Assembly (NCBI GenBank): GCA_037439465.1
Contig: JBBIVX010000027.1
Location: 1-26,696, forward strand
DNA length: 26,696 nucleotides
Source of the DNA: Parasulfuritortus sp037439465
GTDB lineage: Bacteria > Pseudomonadota > Gammaproteobacteria > Burkholderiales > Thiobacillaceae
Direction of reading: 5' to 3'
The notes beneath the pieces are model-generated. The model searched no databases. It was not told where the DNA came from and saw only the letters and a program-made list of their open reading frames with translations. Made by a program: the position numbers and the translations under genes. Below are positions 16,254 through 24,881 of the stretch, in pieces (positions within the stretch are counted from its first letter, which is position 1; each line of letters starts with the position of its first letter).

Positions 16254-16260
16254 GACGTGC

Positions 16261-16878
16261 TCACGGCCGCACCAGGCGGCCGTCTTGCGGATCGATGAGG
16301 CTAGATGGACGGCGGCGGTGGCCGATGCGTCCCTGCAGCACCAGCACCCGCGCGCCGAAGGCGCGCCGGCAGGCGGCCGCGGTCTTCAACGGCCGGCCAC
16401 CCGCGCGATTGGCGCTGGTGGAAACCAGCGCCATGCCCAGCGCCCGGCACAGACCTGCGGCGTTCGCATGGGCGGTGACACGGACGGCGAGCTTGGCGTG
16501 CCGGCCGGTCAGCCACTTCGGGCAATGGCGCGCGGCCGGCAGCAAAAGGGTGGTGGGGCCGGGCCAGTATTGCGGCCAGGCGGCCGGTGGTTCGGCCAGA
16601 TACGGCGCGAATTGTTCCGGCGCGCTGCCGATGAGTATCAGTCCCTTGCTCTTGGGCCGGCACTTCAGCCGTAGCAGGGTCGCCACCGCACCGGCGTTCA
16701 TCGGGTCGCAGCCCAGGCCGTAGCAGGATTCGGTGGGGTAGGCGATGAGGCCACCTGCGGCCAGATGCGCGCGCAGGGCGGCGATTCGAAAAGCGTGACC
16801 GGAAAAGCGTGATACAAGGGCGTGATGCGAAGGCGTGACGCGGAGGCGTGGAAATGGGCCTTTACGCATCTGCGTCAC
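16261..16878 (-). CDS. tsaC: YrdC/Sua5 family protein, probable L-threonylcarbamoyladenylate synthase
   Basis: Would make threonylcarbamoyl-AMP from threonine, bicarbonate and ATP for the t6A37 modification of ANN-decoding tRNAs. 205 residues. The YrdC fold is shown by GGLIAYPTESCYGLGCDP, LKCRPKSKGLILI (the K-R-K nucleotide pocket), WPGPTTLLLPA and ALVSTSANRAGGRPL. Start is GTG 16878, just after the purD stop and preceded by AGGAA. No ATG, GTG or TTG is available closer to the domain. About 28 residues precede the usual TsaC start, and this extension is encoded by a short degenerate repeat. Several YrdC paralogues exist in bacteria (YciO, HypF-like), so the exact reaction is less certain than the fold. 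Confidence 0.82.
   Translation of the reverse strand: MTQMRKGPFPRLRVTPSHHALVSRFSGHAFRIAALRAHLAAGGLIAYPTESCYGLGCDPMNAGAVATLLRLKCRPKSKGLILIGSAPEQFAPYLAEPPAAWPQYWPGPTTLLLPAARHCPKWLTGRHAKLAVRVTAHANAAGLCRALGMALVSTSANRAGGRPLKTAAACRRAFGARVLVLQGRIGHRRRPSSLIDPQDGRLVRP
16793..16851. repeat. Five degenerate 13-bp repeats at the 5' end of the YrdC gene
   Basis: GCGTGA occurs at 16793, 16807, 16820 and 16833, and GCGTGG at 16846: spacings of 14, 13, 13 and 13 bp, with further similarity in the flanks (AAAAGCGTGA, then GGGCGTGA, then AGGCGTGA). Because 13 is not a multiple of three, each unit is read in a different frame and the encoded residues do not repeat. It encodes the non-canonical N-terminal extension of the protein. 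Confidence 0.75.
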
Positions 16879-16888
16879 GCAGTTCCTG

Positions 16889-18166
16889 TCACGTTCTTTT
16901 TCGTTGCACTGCCCGCCAGCCGATGTCGTGGCGCATCTGCCGGCCGGCGAAGTTTATTTGCTCGGCGACTTCGTAGGCGCGGGCCTGGGCGATCTTGACC
17001 GTGTCGCCCAGGGCGGTGACGCAGAGTACCCGGCCGCCGGTGACGACCACTTGGTCACCCTGTATGGCGGTGCCGGCATGGAAGATGTGGAAATCCTCGC
17101 CCTTGACACCCAGGCCGATGATGGCGTCACCCCTTCTCGGGCTGTCCGGATAGCCGGCAGCGGCCAATACCACGCCGAGCGCCACGCGGCGATCCCACTC
17201 CGCCTCGACTTCATCGAGGCGGCCGTCAATGGCGGCCTCGATGAGGACGGTTAAATCGCTCTTCAGGCGCAGCATGATGGGTTGGGTCTCCGGGTCGCCG
17301 AAACGGCAGTTGAACTCCAGCACGCCGAGGCGGCCATCCGGGGCGATCATCACGCCGGCATAGAGGAAGCCGGTGTAGGGCGTGCCTTCCTGCTTCATGC
17401 CCTGGACCACGGGGCGGATGACCTCGCGCTGGAGGCGGGCGTGCAACTCCGGGGTGATCACCGGGGCAGGCGAATAGGCGCCCATGCCGCCGGTGTTGGG
17501 CCCCTGGTCGCCGTCGAGCAGGCGCTTGTGGTCCTGGGACGTGGCCATGGCCAGGACGTGCTCGCCGTCGACCATGACGATGAAGCTGGCCTCCTCGCCG
17601 ACGAGGCATTCCTCGATCACTACCCGCGCGCCGGCTGCGCCGAAGGCGTTGCCCGCCAGCATCAGGTCGATGGCGGCGTGGGCCTCAGCCGTGCTCCGGG
17701 CCACCACCACGCCCTTGCCGGCGGCCAGTCCGTCGGCCTTGACGACGATGGGCGCGCCCTCTGAGTCGACGTAGGCGTGGGCGGCGGCGGCGTCAGTAAA
17801 GGTGGCGTGCTTCGCGGTGGGTATCTTGTGCCGGACCATGAACTGCTTGGCGAAGTCCTTGGAGGACTCAAGCCGGGCGGCGGCCTGGGTGGGGCCGAAT
17901 ATCTTCAGATGGGCGGCGCGGAAGGCGTCTACCACGCCCGCGGCCAGCGGCGCCTCGGGCCCGACCACGGTGAAGGCGATGCGCTCCTTGCGGGCGAAGT
18001 CGATCAGGTCGGCGAAGTCGGTCAGGTCGACGTTTTCTAGTCCCTCCTCACGCGCTGTGCCGCCGTTGCCGGGGGCAACAAAGACCTTCTGGATGCGCGG
18101 GCTCTCGGCCAGTTTCCAGGCCAGGGCGTGCTCGCGGCCGCCGGCACCGATGACCAACAGTTTCAT
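16889..18166 (-). CDS. purD: Phosphoribosylamine-glycine ligase
   Basis: ATP-grasp enzyme that joins glycine to phosphoribosylamine, step two of purine synthesis. 425 residues, normal length. N-domain MKLLVIGAGGREHALAWKL and VAPGNGGTA, then GPEAPLAAGVVDAF. The ATP-grasp domain shows PIVVKADGLAAGKGVVVA, EECLVGEEASFIVMVDGE and FNCRFGDPETQ (metal ligands), and the C-terminal domain follows. Start ATG 18166 has AGGGGA upstream. It lies 20 bp downstream of purH, and 10 bp separate its stop from the YrdC-domain gene start, so all are likely one transcript. Confidence 0.97.
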   Translation of the reverse strand: MKLLVIGAGGREHALAWKLAESPRIQKVFVAPGNGGTAREEGLENVDLTDFADLIDFARKERIAFTVVGPEAPLAAGVVDAFRAAHLKIFGPTQAAARLESSKDFAKQFMVRHKIPTAKHATFTDAAAAHAYVDSEGAPIVVKADGLAAGKGVVVARSTAEAHAAIDLMLAGNAFGAAGARVVIEECLVGEEASFIVMVDGEHVLAMATSQDHKRLLDGDQGPNTGGMGAYSPAPVITPELHARLQREVIRPVVQGMKQEGTPYTGFLYAGVMIAPDGRLGVLEFNCRFGDPETQPIMLRLKSDLTVLIEAAIDGRLDEVEAEWDRRVALGVVLAAAGYPDSPRRGDAIIGLGVKGEDFHIFHAGTAIQGDQVVVTGGRVLCVTALGDTVKIAQARAYEVAEQINFAGRQMRHDIGWRAVQRKRT

Positions 18167-18186
18167 GGCTATCCCCTAGCGCCTTG

Positions 18187-19740
<1,554 letters not shown>

Positions 19741-19762
19741 TTTGTTGTCAGGGTAAAGGACA

Positions 19763-19788
19763 GTGGGAGCGGCCTTGGCCGCGATTCA
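19763..19788. repeat. REP-like element between fis and purH
   Basis: The sequence beginning GTGGGAGCGGCC and continuing TTGGCCGCGATTCA has the form of a REP unit: a GTGG head, GAG, then a perfect palindrome GCGGCCTTGGCCGC (19769-19782). It resembles the REP elements scattered in pseudomonads and other proteobacteria and mobilised by RAYT transposases. It overlaps the fis stop codon (19786-19788) and ends about 22 bp before the purH start. I saw no second copy and no RAYT gene in this window. Confidence 0.6.
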
Positions 19789-20028
19789 TTTGATGCCGTG
19801 TTGCAGCATCTTCTTGCGCAGGGTGTTGCGGTTGATGCCCAGGATTTCTGCGGCGTGGCTCTGGTTGTTGCCGGCCTTGTCGAGGACGAGCTGCAACAGG
19901 GGCTTCTCGACGCAATGCATCACCATCTCATAGACGTTGCCGGCGGGCTCGCCATCGAGGTCCTTGAAATACTGGGTCAGCACCTGCCTGACGCAGACCG
20001 CCAGTTCGTTCTCGTTTACGGCTGTCAT
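19786..20028 (-). CDS. fis: Fis family nucleoid / DNA-bending protein
   Basis: 80-residue factor for inversion stimulation homologue. The C-terminal helix-turn-helix is GNNQSHAAEILGINRNTLRKKM (about 53-74), and the dimerisation helices are YFKDLDGEPAGNVYEMVMHC and EKPLLQLVLDKA. It is shorter than E. coli Fis (98), as is usual in betaproteobacteria. Start ATG 20028. It lies 49 bp downstream of dusB, the classic dusB-fis arrangement. Its stop codon falls within a REP-like palindrome. It probably acts on many promoters, including stable RNA genes. Confidence 0.95.
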   Translation of the reverse strand: MTAVNENELAVCVRQVLTQYFKDLDGEPAGNVYEMVMHCVEKPLLQLVLDKAGNNQSHAAEILGINRNTLRKKMLQHGIK

Positions 20029-20077
20029 TTATCTCGTTTTCCCCTTGCCTTGCGTCATGTTTCTGCAGCCACGGCCT

Positions 20078-21103
20078 TCAGGCCGCTTCCCTGGCCCAAT
20101 CCACGTGCTCCTGATACGGCAGCCTCTGGCTGCGTTCGGCGGCGCGCCGGAAAAAAGCGTCGGTGGCCGCCCATTGCGCGGGGATCGAATCCAGTCGGTT
20201 CATGGCATGGCGGAAACCGGCCGAATCCTTTAACCCGCGCGTGTACCAGGCGATGTGCTTGCGCGCCATACGCACCCCAGTGTATTCGCCGTAGAAACGA
20301 TAAAGTTCGTCCAAATGTCCCAGCATCAACTGGTGGATTTCGGCTACCTCGGGCGCAGGCAGGTGCTGTCCGGTGGCGAGATAATGGGCGACCTCGCGGA
20401 ACAACCAGGGCCGTCCCATGGCGGCGCGGCCGATCATGATGGCGTCGGCGCCGGTGTGCTCCAGCACGTGGCGGGCCTTCTCGGGCGTGGTGATGTCACC
20501 GTTGGCGATGATCGGTATCCGCGCCGCGGCCTTCACCGCCTTGATGGTGTCATATTCGGCGGTGCCGCTATAGCCGCAGGCGCGGGTGCGGCCGTGCAGG
20601 GCCAGGGCCTGAATGCCGGACGCCTCGGCGATCTTCAGGACGGCCAGGGCATTACGGCTGGATTTGTCCCAGCCGGTGCGGGTCTTGAGTGTCACCGGCA
20701 GATGTGGCACCGCCCTCACTACAGCCTCCAGGAGGCGTCCCACCAGGGCCTCATCGCGCAGCAGGGCGGAGCCAGCCATGACGTTGCAAACCTTCTTCGC
20801 CGGGCAGCCCATGTTTATGTCGATGATCTGGGCGCCGCGATCGGCGTTATGGCGAGCCGCCTCGGCCAGCATGACCGGGTCCGCGCCGGCGATCTGCACC
20901 GCGATCGGCGCCGCCTCGCCGGTGTGGTCGGCACGTCGCCTGGTCTTCTCGGAACCGTATAACAGCGAGTTGCTGGTCACCATCTCGGAGACCGCCATGC
21001 CGGCTCCCAGGCGCTTGCACAACTGGCGGAACGGCCGATCGGTCACTCCCGCCATGGGGGCGACGATCAGGTTGTTCTTGAGAAGGATGGGGCCGATGCG
21101 CAT
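20078..21103 (-). CDS. dusB: tRNA-dihydrouridine synthase B
   Basis: FMN enzyme that reduces specific uridines in the tRNA D-loop. 341 residues. IVAPMAGVTDRPFRQL at the N-terminus of the TIM barrel, DINMGCPAKKVCN with the catalytic acid Cys100, VTLKTRTGWD, ALALHGRTRACGYSG, PIIANGDITTPEKA and DAIMIGRAAMGRPWLF complete the family pattern. Start ATG 21103 (MRIGPILLKNNLIVAPM). The frame is open for 19 more codons upstream, but those residues do not resemble DusB. A TAGAAT hexamer at 21136-21141 on the minus strand is a weak -10 candidate. First gene of the dusB-fis-purH-purD-tsaC run. Confidence 0.96.
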   Translation of the reverse strand: MRIGPILLKNNLIVAPMAGVTDRPFRQLCKRLGAGMAVSEMVTSNSLLYGSEKTRRRADHTGEAAPIAVQIAGADPVMLAEAARHNADRGAQIIDINMGCPAKKVCNVMAGSALLRDEALVGRLLEAVVRAVPHLPVTLKTRTGWDKSSRNALAVLKIAEASGIQALALHGRTRACGYSGTAEYDTIKAVKAAARIPIIANGDITTPEKARHVLEHTGADAIMIGRAAMGRPWLFREVAHYLATGQHLPAPEVAEIHQLMLGHLDELYRFYGEYTGVRMARKHIAWYTRGLKDSAGFRHAMNRLDSIPAQWAATDAFFRRAAERSQRLPYQEHVDWAREAA

Positions 21104-21252
21104 TTGGGCGGGTCGTGCTACAGGGGAAGGCACGAATTCTACCCGCAAGCAGGAGGGCAAAAAAGCGCATCACGGTGAAACATTGCTTGGCTTCCTCAGC
21201 CGCATCGATGGCAAGGCGTGCCTCAATTGGGCAAACTCGCGCTATCGTGTCT

Positions 21253-22746
21253 ATGCTACCCCTCATGTCCCTCTTCCCGGCGCCGCTGCGTGGCGCCATC
21301 TTGCCGGCCCTGCTGGGCGGCGCCAGCGTTTTCGGCTTCGCGCCGTTCTACCTGTTCGTGCTGCCCATACTGACGTTGGCCGGCCTGTATTACCTGTTGC
21401 GCGCGGCGACGGCTGCCGAGGCGTTGCGTCGTGGCTATGCCTTCGGTTTGGGTAACTTTCTCGCCGGTGTGTCCTGGGTCTATGTCAGCCTGCATGACTA
21501 TGGCGCCATGGACGCGCCGCTGGCGGCCCTGGCCGTGCTGCTGGCGGCGGCCGTGCTCGCCCTGTTTCCTGCCTTCGCCCTCTGGCTGACGGCGCGTTGG
21601 CCGGCCACCGCCGCTGTACGTTGGCTGCTGCTGGCACCGCTGCTGTGGGCCTTGCTGGAATGGGTGCGCGACTGGTTGCTGACAGGCTTTCCCTGGTTGG
21701 CCATCGGCTATGCGCAGGCGCCATCCTCGCCGCTGACGGGTTACGCGCCGCTGTTGGGGGTGTTCGGGGTGTCCTGGCTGGCGGCCTTCACCGCCGCGGC
21801 GCTGGCCTCCATCGCGGGCCGGCGGCAGGGCGGCTGGCTGCTCGCCGGCGTGGCGGCGATCTGGCTGGCAGGCTATGGCCTCGGCCGCCTCGACTGGACC
21901 CGGCCGGTGGGTGCGCCGGTGACGGTCAGCCTGATCCAGGGCAACGTGGCGCAGGAGATGAAGTTCCGCCCCGAGAAACTGCTGGACACCCTGGAGCTTT
22001 ACCGCCGCCTGATACTGTCCAGCCGCGCCCGTCTCATCGTCACGCCGGAGACCGCGCTCCCACTCTTCCTCGAACATGCGCCCGGCGACTACCTGGATGA
22101 ATTGGCGGCGCACGCCCGGCGCCAGGGCGGTGATCTGTTGCTCGGGGTGCCGGAGCGGCTGGCGGGTGAACAGTATTACAACAGCATGATCTCGCTTGGC
22201 GGCGCCGCCACGCAGACTTACCGCAAGTCTCACCTCGTGCCCTTCGGCGAATTCGTGCCGCCGGGTTTTGGCTGGATCGTGAACCTGCTGCATATCCCGC
22301 TGTCCGACTTCAGCCGCGGCGACCCCGGCCAGCCGCCCATGGCGGTGGCGGGACAGCGGGTGGCCGTCAACATCTGCTACGAGGACGTCTTCGGCGAGGA
22401 ACGGCTGTCCGCCCTGCCGGCGGCCACACTGCTGGCCAACGTCAGCAACGACGCATGGTTCGGCGATTCCCTGGCCCCCTGGCAGCATCTGCAGATCGCC
22501 CAGATGCGTGCCCTGGAGACCGGGCGCTGGTGGTTGAAGGCCAACAACACCGGCATCACTGCCATCCTGAACGAGAAGGGCGAGGAGGTGGCCCGGCTGA
22601 CGCCCTTCACGACGGGGGTCCTCGAAGGCGCGGCGCAGGGCATGACAGGCGCTACGCCCTATGTCCGCTGGGGGAATCGGGCCTTCCTGGCACTGGCGGC
22701 GTTGGCGCTGACCGCCGCTGGCTGGCTGGCGCGGCGGGCGAGGTAG
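21253..22746 (+). CDS. lnt: Apolipoprotein N-acyltransferase
   Basis: Inner-membrane enzyme that adds the third acyl chain to lipoproteins. About 497 residues: several transmembrane segments over the first 215, then a periplasmic nitrilase domain and a last helix. The catalytic triad is visible as E266 (IVTPETALPLF), K325 (YRKSHLVPFGE) and C375 (VNICYEDVFG). The NVSNDAWFGDSLAPWQHLQ segment is also typical. The start is uncertain: GTG 21247, ATG 21253 and ATG 21265 are all in frame and none has a good ribosome site. The frame extends further upstream without Lnt character. It is divergent from dusB across about 150 bp; the usual partner corC is not adjacent. Confidence 0.95.
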   Translation: MLPLMSLFPAPLRGAILPALLGGASVFGFAPFYLFVLPILTLAGLYYLLRAATAAEALRRGYAFGLGNFLAGVSWVYVSLHDYGAMDAPLAALAVLLAAAVLALFPAFALWLTARWPATAAVRWLLLAPLLWALLEWVRDWLLTGFPWLAIGYAQAPSSPLTGYAPLLGVFGVSWLAAFTAAALASIAGRRQGGWLLAGVAAIWLAGYGLGRLDWTRPVGAPVTVSLIQGNVAQEMKFRPEKLLDTLELYRRLILSSRARLIVTPETALPLFLEHAPGDYLDELAAHARRQGGDLLLGVPERLAGEQYYNSMISLGGAATQTYRKSHLVPFGEFVPPGFGWIVNLLHIPLSDFSRGDPGQPPMAVAGQRVAVNICYEDVFGEERLSALPAATLLANVSNDAWFGDSLAPWQHLQIAQMRALETGRWWLKANNTGITAILNEKGEEVARLTPFTTGVLEGAAQGMTGATPYVRWGNRAFLALAALALTAAGWLARRAR

Positions 22747-22778
22747 AATTGGCGCATCGATATCCCTTACTTGCCGCC

Positions 22779-23852
22779 ATGAGCCAGACCGCGCCGAACA
22801 CCTCCATCCGACTCACGCACCTCTCTCACGGTGGCGGTTGCGGCTGCAAGATCGCCCCCGCGGTGCTGGAACGTATTCTGGCCGACACCCCGTTCTCGAA
22901 GGGGCTGCTCAGCCAGTTCCCCGATCTTCTGGTGGGCATCGAGTCGTCCGATGACGCGGCGGTGTGGAAACTGAACGACGGGCAGGCCATCGTCGCCACC
23001 ACCGACTTCTTCATGCCCATCGTCGACGATCCCTATGAGTTCGGCCGCATCGCCGCCACCAACGCCATCTCTGACGTCTATGCCATGGGCGGGCGACCGC
23101 TGTTTGCCCTGGCGCTGGTCGGCATGCCGCTGGAAAAGCTGCCGCACGATATCATCCGCCGCATACTGGCTGGCGGCGACGCGGCCGCGCGCCTGGCGGG
23201 CATTCCCATCGCCGGCGGTCATTCCATCGATTCGCAGGAGCCGATCTACGGCCTGGTGGCCATCGGCGTCGTCGATCCGCGCAAGGTGAAAAAGAACAAT
23301 GCCGCCCAGGCCGGCGATCTGCTCGTGCTCGGCAAGGGGCTTGGCATCGGCATCTACTCGGCGGCGCTGAAGAAGGACAAGCTGCCGGAAGAGGGCTACA
23401 GGGCGATGATCGCCTCCACCACACAGCTCAATACCCCAGGCACCGAACTCGGCGGGCTGGCGGACGTCCATGCCATGACCGACGTCACCGGCTTCGGTCT
23501 GCTTGGCCATGCCCTCGAGATCGCCCGCGGTTCCGGGCTGCGCGCCCATGTCGACTTCGGCCGTCTGCCCGTGTTGCCGGGCGTTGCAGAACTGGCGCGG
23601 GCCGGCCTCGTCACCGGCGCCAGCGGCCGCAACTGGGCCAGCTACGGACAGGCCGTCGAACTGTTCGCGGGTTGCGCCGACTGGCAGCGCGCCATCCTCA
23701 CCGATCCGCAGACCAGCGGCGGCCTCTTGCTCACCGTGGCGCCGGAATCGGTGGAGACGGTGCTGGGCGTGTTCCGCCGCCAGGGCTTCGAGCAAGCGGG
23801 GGTCATCGGTGCGCTGGAGACGGGTGCGGCCGGGGTGACGGTGACGATTTGA
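22779..23852 (+). CDS. selD: Selenide, water dikinase (Cys form)
   Basis: Makes selenophosphate from selenide and ATP for selenocysteine and 2-selenouridine. 357 residues. The glycine-rich N-terminal SHGGGCGCKIAP contains Cys21 and Lys24 (E. coli Cys17 and Lys20), so this is the cysteine, not selenocysteine, version. TTDFFMPIVDDPYEFGRIAA, AISDVYAMGGRPL, MTDVTGFGLLGHALE and TDPQTSGGLLL follow. Start ATG 22779 (MSQTAPNTSIRLTHLS). The open frame upstream overlaps lnt and is rejected. It lies 32 bp after lnt. No mnmH/selU, selA or selB is adjacent, so the use of selenium cannot be read from this window. Confidence 0.97.
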   Translation: MSQTAPNTSIRLTHLSHGGGCGCKIAPAVLERILADTPFSKGLLSQFPDLLVGIESSDDAAVWKLNDGQAIVATTDFFMPIVDDPYEFGRIAATNAISDVYAMGGRPLFALALVGMPLEKLPHDIIRRILAGGDAAARLAGIPIAGGHSIDSQEPIYGLVAIGVVDPRKVKKNNAAQAGDLLVLGKGLGIGIYSAALKKDKLPEEGYRAMIASTTQLNTPGTELGGLADVHAMTDVTGFGLLGHALEIARGSGLRAHVDFGRLPVLPGVAELARAGLVTGASGRNWASYGQAVELFAGCADWQRAILTDPQTSGGLLLTVAPESVETVLGVFRRQGFEQAGVIGALETGAAGVTVTI

Positions 23853-23890
23853 ACGCGCTGCCTGCACACCGAGCGGCGATGCGACGGCCG

Positions 23891-23939
23891 GTAACACGCG
23901 CCTGCCTCATCAAGGGGGAGGCGCGTTACGGCGGGTTTC
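23891..23939. terminator. Hairpin between convergent selD and the small membrane gene
   Basis: GTAAC (23891-23895) pairs with GTTAC (23935-23939), and GCGCCT (23898-23903) with AGGCGC (23929-23934), with a two-base AC bulge. An inner CCT/AGG pair can extend the stem. It lies 38 bp past the selD stop and ends 2 bp before the minus-strand stop of the small gene, so it is well placed as a bidirectional 3' structure. No T-run follows on either strand, so termination efficiency is doubtful. Confidence 0.4.
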
Positions 23940-23941
23940 CT

Positions 23942-24145
23942 TCAGGAATAGCGCGCCGGGCGGGCGGGATGGGAAGCGGGGCCAGGCGGCAGGGCGCACG
24001 CGCTGCTTGTATTCTGGCCGGCGTTGTCGACGACGCCGACATCCTGGACGGTATCTTGGGCAACCACGAAAAGAGAGGAAAGGATGATTGCCAGCATGAC
24101 GATCATGCTGCCCAGCACCAAGGGGAAACGATATTTGGTTTGCAT
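23942..24145 (-). CDS. Small single-pass membrane or secreted protein, unknown
   Basis: 67 residues; I do not recognise it. The basic start MQTKYRFPLVLG is followed by a strongly hydrophobic stretch (about residues 8-29, SMIVMLAIILSSLFVVAQDT), then a polar and proline-rich tail (ALPPGPASHPARPARYS). It could be an N-in membrane anchor or an uncleaved or cleaved signal sequence with a short exported tail. The natural-looking helix, a weak GGA ribosome site, and an upstream promoter-like region (GATACT plus four CTTAA half-sites) argue that it is real. The repetitive tail and small size argue for caution. It is convergent with selD and divergent from crcB. Confidence 0.5.
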   Translation of the reverse strand: MQTKYRFPLVLGSMIVMLAIILSSLFVVAQDTVQDVGVVDNAGQNTSSACALPPGPASHPARPARYS

Positions 24146-24185
24146 GTTTATTCCAGTGCAGTCATGCTCGGGTTGAAGTGACGCC

Positions 24186-24191
24186 AGTATC
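24186..24191 (-). promoter_or_regulatory. Candidate -10 element of the small membrane gene
   Basis: On the minus strand the hexamer is GATACT, about 40 bp upstream of the ATG at 24145. It lies exactly 10 bp downstream of the nearest CTTAA half-site (24202). That is the spacing expected when a PhoB-type regulator replaces the -35 contact. No good -35 hexamer is present, consistent with an activator-dependent promoter. Confidence 0.4.
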
Positions 24192-24201
24192 CCCTCGCCG
24201 C

Positions 24202-24240
24202 CTTAACGCCAACTTAATGGAAGCTTAACCCAAACTTAAG
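24202..24240. promoter_or_regulatory. Four CTTAA direct repeats at 11-bp spacing (PmrA/QseB/PhoB-type operator)
   Basis: CTTAA occurs at 24202, 24213, 24224 and 24235, each exactly 11 bp apart with unrelated six-base spacers. Each adjacent pair fits CTTAA-N6-CTTAA, the form of the PmrA (BasR) and QseB boxes bound head to tail by OmpR/PhoB-family response regulators. Four half-sites would take two dimers. The block stands out as AT-containing in a very GC-rich region. Its position favours control of the minus-strand small gene at 24145; control of crcB, over 225 bp away on the other side, is less likely. The matching regulator is not in the window. Confidence 0.65.
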
Positions 24241-24466
24241 TCCGCGCCGTTCGTCCGGAGGCGGCTGTTTTGAGGTGGACACAGGGTTTTCCGGGTGTCC
24301 GCGGCGCCGTGGCAATATGGCGTACATGGCCATCTTTTCAGATGGCAACTGTCGCCGCGCCGGCCTGGGTCCAGAGTGGTCGGGCGGGTCGATGATGACG
24401 GCACGGACACGGCATGCGCGGCGCCTGTATCGTGTTGCGCGCGGTGCTATTTTCGAGGACAGACGC
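24241..24466. other. Leader region upstream of crcB, no gene seen
   Basis: Together with the operator block this forms a 321-bp gap (24146-24466) between the divergent small gene and crcB. It contains two small inverted repeats: GGACAC/GTGTCC (24277-24282 with 24295-24300) and GCCATC/GATGGC (24329-24334 with 24341-24346). I could not find the conserved elements of a fluoride (crcB) riboswitch, nor a good sigma-70 promoter. The crcB frame is open back to about 24275, but the residues are Arg-rich and not channel-like. Confidence 0.5.
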
Positions 24467-24853
24467 ATGTGGAAATCAGTGACTGCCATCGGCCTCGGCG
24501 CCGCCCTTGGCGCGTTGCTGCGCTGGCAGCTGGGCGCGAGGCTCAATGCCCTGTTTCCCACCCTTCCGCCTGGCACCCTGGCAGCCAATTTGATCGGTGG
24601 CTATATAGTGGGGCTGGCCATCGCCTACTTGGCCGCGCTGCCCAGTCTCGCGCCGGAATGGCGGCTGCTGATCATCACAGGTTTCTGCGGCGGGCTGACC
24701 ACCTTTTCCACCTTTTCCGCCGAGATCGTCACGCTGCTGCAACAGGGCCGTCCTTCCTGGGCGCTGGTGGGCGTGGCGGCCCATGTGTTGGGCTCGTTGC
24801 TGGCGACATTGGCAGGCTTCGTCACCGTGGCCTGGGCACGCGGCGCCGCCTGA
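24467..24853 (+). CDS. crcB: Fluoride ion channel CrcB/Fluc
   Basis: Small dual-topology inner-membrane channel that exports fluoride. 128 residues and four hydrophobic helices. Signature segments are ALGALLRWQLG in helix 1, PPGTLAANLIGGYIVGLAI (pore Asn) in helix 2 and ITGFCGGLTTFSTFSAEI in helix 3, with the Phe residues of the anion path. Start ATG 24467 is preceded by GAGGA at 8 bp spacing. It is followed 28 bp downstream by a DUF190 gene, a pairing found in many bacteria. One copy is enough for homodimer function. Confidence 0.95.
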   Translation: MWKSVTAIGLGAALGALLRWQLGARLNALFPTLPPGTLAANLIGGYIVGLAIAYLAALPSLAPEWRLLIITGFCGGLTTFSTFSAEIVTLLQQGRPSWALVGVAAHVLGSLLATLAGFVTVAWARGAA

Positions 24854-24870
24854 AGGTGCGCCAGCCATGA

Positions 24871-24876
24871 AAGGAG
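24871..24876 (+). promoter_or_regulatory. Ribosome binding site deciding the DUF190 start
   Basis: AAGGAG lies five bases before ATG 24882. The in-frame ATG at 24867 lies upstream of this site and has none of its own, so 24882 is taken as the start. Confidence 0.7.
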
Positions 24877-24881
24877 ATGAC

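Noticed and set aside
16791..16851. CRISPR array or minisatellite
   Set aside because: Units are 13 bp with no spacers and lie within a coding sequence.
21115..21246. Upstream in-frame extension of lnt
   Set aside because: Residues lack Lnt character and the stretch overlaps the likely promoter region shared with dusB.
22767..23897. Long minus-strand open frame opposite selD
   Set aside because: Shadow of selD; Arg/His/Gly-rich with no recognisable fold.
24277..24346. Two inverted repeats in the crcB leader as terminator or riboswitch
   Set aside because: Stems of only six pairs, no T-run, and no conserved fluoride aptamer sequence seen by eye; kept only as a description of the gap.
24275..24466. 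Upstream extension of the crcB frame
   Set aside because: Arg-rich residues unlike a channel N-terminus; GAGGA plus ATG 24467 gives a normal CrcB.
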